Shown here: piece by piece, positions 61,401 through 64,000 of the stretch
How the letters are laid out: every line of letters begins with the position of its first letter
Numbering within the stretch: position 1 is the first letter of the stretch
Assembly: GCA_020091685.1 (NCBI GenBank)
Contig: CM034606.1
Coordinates: forward strand, 16,647,695-16,711,694
Direction: 5' to 3'
From: Lutjanus erythropterus
Taxonomy: Eukaryota > Chordata > Actinopteri > Lutjaniformes > Lutjanidae
DNA length: 64,000 nt
Position numbers and translations under genes: made by a program
Notes under the pieces: generated by a model
What the model was told of the DNA's origin: nothing
Database searches by the model: none
What the model saw: only the letters and a program-made list of their open reading frames with translations

Positions 61401-62540
61401 ACATTTGGAGGTGGTCTGGGCTGCATGTGACCACATTCTTTCAACAGCATGTACGCAATGTGTCCTGGGCCACACTGAAGAACCGCCTACTCAACTGACA
61501 TCCTGTCAGTACATCATTTGGTTCACTGTAATGCAAATTACTTGTTTGGACTCTCTTACCTGCAACGGATGTTTGTGAACACACTAGTAACCCCAGACTT
61601 CCTTAAAAAACCATGGAGAGTTGTTGACTGAGGAGAAACTTTATGAACTTTGCGCAGCTCTGTCTGTGACAAATTTTTAATCATTCCTGCCTTCATGTAA
61701 ATTCAGCATTAAATGCAATACATAAGATTATTTCTTTCCTTGTAAAAAACCTTACATTGGTGTGAAGAGAAGACAGGAGAGGGGCTCTGTGGTGCGCATG
61801 TTAATACCAGGTCTGAACAGGCTCTTGCAGATTGTGTCTATATAGAATTTGTTACAATAATTCACACAGGGCTGCATTATAGTAAAGTGATGTGATTTTC
61901 TGAACTTACAGACTGTTCTAGCTATTCTATTATTTGCCTTTAGCCACTTTGTCATTATATCCACATAACTATTCACTCATTATTTGTTAATTGTGGTATT
62001 TGATTTTGCCTTTATCACCCAGCCCTACAGCCAGTAGGAGGACAAAAATACTGGCCCTGGACAGTCATTGTTTTATTTTTATACAAATGTAATTCCTACC
62101 GAGTTACTAACGAGCCACCGTGCTTCTCTGTTACTACCAGGACAACGCTATCGAGATCTTCATGAAAACTGGACATTCAGCCTTCCTGGTTTTTCTGAAT
62201 CGAGACCATGTCTCTGCATATAAAAGGTACCACATTTACTTAAACTACCAACAAAGATTAATTTAATCTAAAATTAGTTCTAATCAGAGTTTAGCAAAAC
62301 TTGGTTTAAAATGAGTAAATCCAGATTTAAACTAAGCGGAACTCTGCATAATTAAAAAGTAGTCTCAGTTTAGTAAATTCCAGTTTAGTTTAGAGTTGTG
62401 CAACTCAGTCTATGTGTTTTTATTTTACAGCATTTTGACTCTGATCCCTATTCTTTCTTTTCTCTGTCAACCTGCAGGTTGTGCACAGTAGTGTCAGCAT
62501 TAAAAGGCAGAGGGGTTGCTGAAGTTATCGCTAATGCCAG
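20304..62540 (+). CDS. wdfy4: wdfy4: BEACH-family protein WDFY4, exons 1-49, 3' end beyond the window
   Basis: Forty-nine exons with consistent phases give 7838 coding nt (about 2612 residues) and run off the right edge before the BEACH and WD40 domains; human WDFY4 is 3184 residues. WDFY4 is a large scaffold related to WDFY3 (ALFY) but lacking the FYVE finger. In mice it is needed for cross-presentation of cell-associated antigen by type 1 dendritic cells. In order one sees helical armadillo-like repeats, a concanavalin A-like domain, more helical repeats and a PH-like domain that precedes BEACH. Identity as wdfy4 rather than wdfy3 rests on WDFY-type segments (SYPEGFG, PLWEEMAHKAW) and on lrrc18 nested in its intron, as in human. 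An in-frame TGA at 20268 precedes the chosen ATG. Later entries list exon coordinates. Confidence 0.93.
21115..21640 (+). repeat. Non-autonomous TIR element, percomorph-type
   Basis: The left end 'acatgaataaagatggacac...agctcc' and the right end 'gggagcggtcatgctgttca...atacagtcagtg' are imperfect inverse complements over about 35 bp. The interior has 'tgcagccagccaccagcagg'. A second partial copy lies at 37855-38032. Confidence 0.6.
22040..22572 (-). repeat. Partial copy of the dispersed element seen at 23530-24200
   Basis: It shares 'ctcctctctgcttctccaaact', 'atcgataagtacctca' and a 'caatcccttaa' terminus with the fuller copy. The left boundary is uncertain. Confidence 0.5.
22870..22888 (+). 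repeat. Poly-C tract at the wdfy4 exon 2 acceptor
   Basis: About 20 consecutive C residues run directly into the AG of the exon 2 acceptor (exon starts 22891), serving as its polypyrimidine tract. Confidence 0.9.
23530..24200 (+). repeat. TIR DNA-transposon derivative (percomorph dispersed repeat)
   Basis: It starts AAAGGGATAGTTCAGATT and ends AACTATCCTTTT, a clear terminal inverted repeat of about 12 bp. The interior contains 'gtcgacacgcccccagtttg' and 'tctgatgtgaaatctctgtt', which I recognise as a frequent perch-like fish repeat. No transposase is present. Confidence 0.65.
24201..26003. other. Rest of wdfy4 intron 2
   Basis: AT-rich intronic sequence with a GT microsatellite at about 24639-24663. 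No gene-like sequence seen. Confidence 0.5.
27352..27555 (-). mobile_element. Possible LINE (L1-like) ORF2 C-terminal fragment
   Basis: The minus-strand frame contains LTAKRIILKKWKAAGGPCFL, resembling the 'AK..IL..WK...PP' segment near the end of fish L1-clade ORF2 proteins. It is a short, 5'-truncated remnant inside wdfy4 intron 4. Confidence 0.45.
29487..29874 (-). repeat. MITE copy C in wdfy4 intron 7
   Basis: It shares 'ttaattttaaatctggatttactcattttaaac' with copy B, in the same orientation. Its ends ('ggcccagttttac...' and '...agccagttttgg') are more degraded. Confidence 0.6.
30125..32212. other. wdfy4 intron 8, no gene seen
   Basis: C-rich near the start, with many short 'cacaca' runs (30560-30660), then AT-rich. 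The open frames are short and unrecognised. Confidence 0.5.
32213..34814 (+). CDS. wdfy4: wdfy4 exons 9-13: armadillo-like region
   Basis: Exons: 32213-32445, 32541-32680, 33760-33890, 34380-34481, 34624-34814. They encode Leu-rich helices such as FHLLQASLLRSQDPLLCCQL and YRSPTLSILEQLAEINPEEF, the latter strongly WDFY-like. All splice sites are GT-AG with matching phases. The intron between exons 12 and 13 is only 142 nt. Confidence 0.92.
33180..33470 (-). mobile_element. LINE reverse-transcriptase fragment
   Basis: The minus-strand frame at 33263-33451 reads WNWLVNNFLQLNSDKTQLLIFA, the conserved 'W....LQLN.DKT..L' motif of jockey/Rex-type LINE reverse transcriptases. It is a short truncated relic in wdfy4 intron 10. 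Confidence 0.65.
34925..35012 (+). mobile_element. Possible LINE 3' tail
   Basis: The string 'tctcattttgttgtacgacc...gatgataataaa' resembles the 3' ends shared by many fish retroposons (a 'tcat/ttcgttgta' core and a 'gacaataaa' end). Confidence 0.35.
36088..36270 (+). repeat. hAT-type MITE fragment
   Basis: It begins 'cagaggtgggaagtaactaagtac' and continues 'cacttaagtaga...gtattttt...ttactttcactcc...tttgaacacaaatatctgtactt'. This is the known fish element that starts CAGAGGTGGAAAGTAACTAA. The distal end is lost. Confidence 0.7.
36420..36590 (+). repeat. A-rich degenerate 'gacaaaa' repeat
   Basis: Irregular repetition of 'gacaaaa', 'caacaaaa' and similar purine-rich words over about 170 bp in wdfy4 intron 13. 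Confidence 0.55.
36883..37604 (+). CDS. wdfy4: wdfy4 exon 14, the longest exon (722 nt)
   Basis: It encodes a helical half (VLESPNSWDAFRRAGGFTGL; LLDLLLLALHILALAVHLHT; FYERLGEALLQLGCFHTAKE), then a Ser/Glu/Pro-rich low-complexity linker with acidic stretches, then a short helical piece (LRTCIRLLSYLDQFATGTY) and a second disordered tail. The linker is probably lineage-variable. The exon ends in phase 2 at CAGTACAG/GTGGAT. Confidence 0.95.
37750..39660 (+). CDS. wdfy4: wdfy4 exons 15-19: linker up to the concanavalin A-like domain
   Basis: Exons: 37750-37843, 38510-38724, 38831-38934, 39069-39297, 39584-39660. Exon 15 (HVILHPGAIRVIMALLPSVF) and exon 16 (MEVQFSLAHHIQAMVKSERN) are typical WDFY motifs. 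Exon 18 encodes a Ser-rich stretch ending PAFVEFDMSESGYG, followed by exon 19 (GCLFLPSLA), the start of the lectin-like fold in WDFY proteins. A dispersed repeat begins about 10 nt after the exon 15 donor. Confidence 0.92.
37855..38032 (+). repeat. Partial copy of the TIR element at 21115-21640, next to the exon 15 donor
   Basis: It contains 'gacataaataaagacagaaa', 'tgcagccagtcaccagga' and 'ggggagctgtcatgatgtcc...tatgtcagtga', matching both ends of the intron 1 element. Confidence 0.6.
39748..40696 (+). CDS. wdfy4: wdfy4 exons 20-22: concanavalin A-like (LamG-type) domain
   Basis: Exons: 39748-39966, 40195-40373, 40465-40696. The beta-sandwich signature is clear: PAAGLSFCCWFQINRF, HPIRLLSVVRHMS, the GQWHHLAVVMAK strand pair and SAYFNGRAVGTGKMRYI, followed by IDVYGLIGTPAFWKEHASLV and GPAYLLEEALSPEAMGVIY. 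WDFY3, WDFY4 and neurobeachins share this domain; its ligand is not known to me. Confidence 0.95.
40795..41605 (+). repeat. DNA-transposon-like repeat in wdfy4 intron 22
   Basis: It begins near 'gggtgctggaaatccccgaa...agtgcttgaaactgcttgaa' and ends near 'ttgaaaatgcttgaaaagtgcttgaatttgac', motifs typical of a fish DNA-element family. No coding potential remains. Confidence 0.45.
42014..47176 (+). CDS. wdfy4: wdfy4 exons 23-32: middle helical region
   Basis: Exons: 42014-42165, 42235-42346, 42421-42611, 42729-42881, 43799-43872, 44236-44394, 46020-46114, 46204-46300, 46434-46636, 47010-47176. Family-typical segments include ERISFGINAAISTLTTVAQI, FLYVGGPAVVLSLVAMA and YKLLAFLLKMKSNLISHRTF. A WLLFLQPHLH-type segment follows in exon 31 and LPQVYEALAALLLGKKA in exon 32. 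Introns are short up to exon 26 and longer after it. Confidence 0.92.
42882..43798. other. wdfy4 intron 26, no gene seen
   Basis: AT-rich, with a 270-bp block at about 43365-43640 bounded by 'ttacgacg' and 'ggtcgtaa' that may be an old inserted element of unknown class. Confidence 0.4.
45835..45930 (+). mobile_element. LINE 3' tail
   Basis: 'tttgaatttgttcttgatgacttgcttgggtaaataaagtcaaaa' matches the common fish LINE tail 'gaatttgttcttaactgacttgcctggttaaataaagg'. The upstream part (45550-45835) may belong to the same truncated copy. Confidence 0.6.
47177..48763. other. wdfy4 intron 32, no gene seen
   Basis: AT-rich unique sequence with scattered short open frames and nothing recognisable. 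Confidence 0.5.
48764..52921 (+). CDS. wdfy4: wdfy4 exons 33-40
   Basis: Exons: 48764-48883, 48965-49144, 49229-49387, 50948-51074, 51168-51322, 52155-52393, 52477-52598, 52730-52921. Recognisable WDFY segments are KPVCDFIRILLMDSLLNVCA (exon 35), QTELLEFIMDIIYMLSSEEE (exon 36), KTLSALYSCTNKVLLYFLSQ (exon 38), SYPEGFG (exon 39) and PLWEEMAHKAW (exon 40). The exon 35 donor is followed 8 nt later by a long CA repeat. Confidence 0.92.
49395..49448 (+). repeat. (CA)n microsatellite directly after the wdfy4 exon 35 donor
   Basis: About 25 CA units with one CG interruption, beginning 8 nt past the exon end at 49387. Confidence 0.95.
49449..50947. other. Rest of wdfy4 intron 35
   Basis: AT-rich. 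'tttaagtacttagttacttt' at about 50309-50330 is a small piece of the hAT-type MITE seen at 36088. No gene seen. Confidence 0.45.
51345..51760 (+). repeat. Dispersed percomorph-type repeat, copy 2
   Basis: It shares ordered blocks with 1015-1400: 'acctgtagtgct', 'gttttggtgtgagttgcaga', 'cttctcttgaata', 'gcaccaaaaaatacat' and 'tctgtcaagaaattgtgacc'. It also has 'aagccgagtgccatttagtt' in inverse orientation near its end. Confidence 0.65.
52922..54329. other. wdfy4 intron 40, partly repeat-derived
   Basis: 'gcctttattacagtgg...ccaacatgtttcaacc' at 53350-53430 looks like a common fish repeat, and 53690-53790 is rich in 'agctaac' words. No exon seen. Confidence 0.45.
54330..58460 (+). CDS. wdfy4: wdfy4 exons 41-45: basic and acidic linker before the PH domain
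   Basis: Exons: 54330-54439, 56851-56928, 57326-57517, 58068-58143, 58246-58460. They encode SSLKKFDIISSAVRSALGRH, then EFLSYMELHRRRGHSMFENM, then LRASEWERVSSNWLHVESEL with a following Arg/Lys-rich tail (SRIRRKALRRSKR). Next is an acidic, Pro-rich stretch leading to CPDIRIILQELHPGAE, the first strand of the PH-like fold. The exon 42 donor (CAG/GTTTTG) is weak, but its phase fits exon 43. Confidence 0.88.
54440..56850. other. wdfy4 intron 41, repeat-poor, enhancer-like composition
   Basis: A 2.4-kb intron with no repeat I recognise, dense in TAAT/ATTA words (for example 'taattaacagcactaatgatc' and 'gggtaattaatgc'). It could hold conserved non-coding elements. No coding signal found. Confidence 0.35.
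58461..59340. other. First part of wdfy4 intron 45
   Basis: Complex unique sequence with ATTA words, then a CA microsatellite at about 58920-58961. No gene seen. Confidence 0.45.
59345..60215 (-). repeat. Dispersed LINE-associated repeat copy
   Basis: The strings 'agtgctttacacag', 'gccagagaaaacaagttggtttttcgcctgggtttgaaac', 'ggcaggca/gaggcagttccacaatttggg' and 'gcaggtcattgatgactctgac' are characteristic of an abundant fish repeat, here in degraded form. Confidence 0.55.
60216..60883. other. Last part of wdfy4 intron 45, repeat-poor
   Basis: A GC-balanced block (about 60330-60560) containing 'gattaattctcctaataatggcc' looks like a possible conserved non-coding element. No exon seen. Confidence 0.35.
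60884..62540 (+). CDS. wdfy4: wdfy4 exons 46-49: PH-like domain preceding BEACH
   Basis: Exons: 60884-61032, 61121-61235, 62141-62226, 62478-62540. The strands VTAKMCVLMVSGLRVTEGVL, LLFGKEGLLLCEGFTLSPTG and CRRWLYEDIKEARFMRFLLE, then DNAIEIFMKTGHSAFLVFLN and GVAEVIANAR, are the classic PH-BEACH module, which packs against the BEACH domain in this family. The last donor (62541, GTAAGT) splices into an exon beyond the window, across the nested lrrc18 gene. Confidence 0.95.
61740..61990 (-). repeat. Dispersed repeat fragment in wdfy4 intron 47
   Basis: 'gcatgttaataccaggtctgaacaggctcttgcag...gaatttgttacaataattcacacagg' resembles the 'gcattattgtaatccaacc' part of fish LINE-associated repeats. The boundaries are approximate. 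Confidence 0.35.
62232..62400 (+). repeat. Truncated MITE copy D in wdfy4 intron 48
   Basis: It shares 'aaatgagtaaatccagatttaaac' and 'cataattaaaaagtagtctc' with copy A, in the same orientation. Both termini are largely lost. Confidence 0.55.
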
Positions 62541-62609
62541 GTAAGTATCCACAGTTAGTTACAGTCATACAACAGCAATATTCAGAGACAGTTACCTGTT
62601 GTCACTCTT

Positions 62610-62615
62610 TTTATT
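62610..62615 (-). terminator. Candidate lrrc18 polyadenylation signal (AATAAA)
   Basis: AATAAA on the minus strand 168 nt past the lrrc18 stop is the first canonical signal seen. A transcript ending there would stop about 50-70 bp short of wdfy4 exon 49. Confidence 0.45.
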
Positions 62616-62782
62616 TCAGCAATTAAAATGGCAAATACACCAAAAATAGCTGTGTGACATGTAGGATATAATGTAAGATATAATGCAAATTTTAATGGAT
62701 ATAATATAAGATATAATGCAAATATTATTATTTTTAGGGCTGCTTAAAAATGGAGGTTAAGATTAAGTCAGCAGCTCTTTGG

Positions 62783-63610
62783 TCATTTGATTGGCTTGCG
62801 CTCCACCTTTCTTATTCTCCACACATCTTGATTGACTTTGGCCACTGAGTTTGGTACCATCAGTCCTGAATAAATCCTTATTCTTTTCTCCTCAAACACA
62901 TCACCACCTCCTCCTCCTCTTCCTCCTCTCTCTCTCGTAAGCCGCTCCCTCTGCTCTTTACATTTCTTAAGACATGTCCTACACAGGCTGCTTTCATGGA
63001 CAAGATAAACATCTTCCTCTGGTTCACATTTTTCCTTCGTCATCCCATCTCCATCCCCCTGAGTGAATGATAGAGGGTTTCGTTTCACATTCACCTTACT
63101 GAGGTTACGTAGGGCGGTCAAAAACTCTGGTAGTTTCATGAAGAGGTTATCAAACAGGCCTAACTCCTGGAGGTTGTCCAGAGCGACCATAGTGGGAGGC
63201 AGGGTGTCTAGCTCGTTCATCCCCAGGTTGAGACTCTTCAGGCTGGTGAGAAAACCCAGCGTGGAGGGTAAACCTGCAGAGGTGAGGCGGTTGTTGGAGA
63301 GGTTGAGGTGGGTCAGTCCCGCCAGGTTGCCGATGGACTCGGGGACAGACTCCAGCTTGTTGCTGTGCAGATCGAGCCATCTGAGTGACGAGAGGTTCCC
63401 AATGTTATCTGGGAGTTTCTGTATCAGGTTGCGGCTCAGATCCAACTCATCCACGTTGGTCAGTTTTAGGAGACACTTTGGGAAGATGGTTATACCCATG
63501 TTGCTAAGGGTGAGTCTGCGGTGTCCATCTTGGGTCATCCGTATCGCCTTTTTGGCTGTCTTGAGGGTCACCTTTGTCCCTTTGGCACCTTTTCCCTTTC
63601 CTTTGGGCAT
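62783..63610 (-). CDS. lrrc18: lrrc18: leucine-rich repeat-containing protein 18
   Basis: A single coding exon of 275 residues (human LRRC18 is 261). It starts MPKGKGKGAKGTKVTLKTAK, close to the human MAKGKGPKGKKITLKVA start, and continues RRLTLSNMGITIFPKCLLKL. About six leucine-rich repeats follow (LDLSRNLIQKLP, LDLHSNKLESVP, LNLSNNRLTSAGLP, LNLGMNELDTLP, LGLFDNLFMKLP), then a Cys/Glu tail with a glycine run and a basic end. An acceptor (TTGCAG) at 63615 lies 4 nt before the ATG, so a non-coding 5' exon exists further right. The longer open frame starting at 63778 crosses that acceptor and is rejected. In mammals LRRC18 is testis-expressed and also nested antisense in WDFY4. Confidence 0.95.
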   Translation of the reverse strand: MPKGKGKGAKGTKVTLKTAKKAIRMTQDGHRRLTLSNMGITIFPKCLLKLTNVDELDLSRNLIQKLPDNIGNLSSLRWLDLHSNKLESVPESIGNLAGLTHLNLSNNRLTSAGLPSTLGFLTSLKSLNLGMNELDTLPPTMVALDNLQELGLFDNLFMKLPEFLTALRNLSKVNVKRNPLSFTQGDGDGMTKEKCEPEEDVYLVHESSLCRTCLKKCKEQRERLTRERGGRGGGGGDVFEEKRIRIYSGLMVPNSVAKVNQDVWRIRKVERKPIK

Positions 63611-64000
63611 GGTACTGCAACACACAGACAAATACTGCCTCACTTTGGTGATAACTAGGAGTATCACGATTCTCCAAATCCACGATTCAATATGACATTG
63701 GATTTTAAAGCTACTACAAGGAGTTTTTAACAGTCTCAATTTATCTCTGATGTCTGTGTGACCTGCATAAGTTAACAACCTTCAGCAAGAATATCGGCTA
63801 TTTCTGTATAGTTGTTCTTAATGTGTCCTACCGGGCTGGACAAGCCTTTATTTACATTTTCCCAAGCAAAGTTATGTCCTGCCTCGACCAAAACTGAGTG
63901 AGACACATTGTTCACTCCCACATCTCAGAAACACTTTTATTTTTATCAGTGCAGCTCGGTGCGTCTCGCATACCAGTTGCATCTGAAGGGCGTAACACAA

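Noticed and set aside
62783-63778. 331-codon open frame covering lrrc18 with a longer N-terminus
   Set aside because: The extra 56 codons cross a good splice acceptor at 63615 and have no similarity to LRRC18, whose start matches the ATG at 63610.

Overview
This window is from a ray-finned fish, most likely a percomorph (perch-like) teleost. The evidence is compact GT-AG introns, CA microsatellites, several dispersed repeats that I recognise as common in percomorph genomes, and a gene order matching human 10q11.2 (ARHGAP22, WDFY4, LRRC18). I assigned organism and gene names by reading translated sequence and recalling families; no database was searched.

Layout. (1) Positions 1-3447, minus strand: a short first coding exon of arhgap22 (3414-3447); the rest of that gene lies beyond the left edge, so 1-3413 should be its first intron. 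(2) 3448-9363: a region rich in DNA-transposon remnants, including a MITE carrying an expanded minisatellite, plus a possible alternative arhgap22 first exon. (3) 9364-16830, minus strand: a complete 10-exon gene for a 563-residue ankyrin-repeat DHHC palmitoyltransferase resembling yeast Akr1 and ZDHHC13/17. One intron looks minor-spliceosome (U12) type. (4) 16831-20303: intergenic, with the palmitoyltransferase promoter (CCAAT and CRE motifs), a hAT-like remnant and short tandem repeats. (5) 20304-62540, plus strand: 49 phase-consistent exons of wdfy4, a giant BEACH-family protein. They encode about 2612 residues through the PH-like domain; the BEACH and WD40 exons lie beyond the right edge. 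(6) 62783-63614, minus strand: lrrc18, an intronless coding exon nested in a wdfy4 intron, as in mammals.

How the genes relate. In mammals WDFY4 supports cross-presentation in dendritic cells, ARHGAP22 is a Rac GTPase-activating protein, and LRRC18 is a leucine-rich-repeat protein best known from testis. Their proximity is conserved synteny, not an operon. The ankyrin-DHHC gene between arhgap22 and wdfy4 is not in the human arrangement as I recall it. The most unusual items are its U12-type AT-- intron, the C20 tract at the wdfy4 exon 2 acceptor, the CA repeat 8 nt after the exon 35 donor, and long repeat-poor wdfy4 introns that look regulatory.
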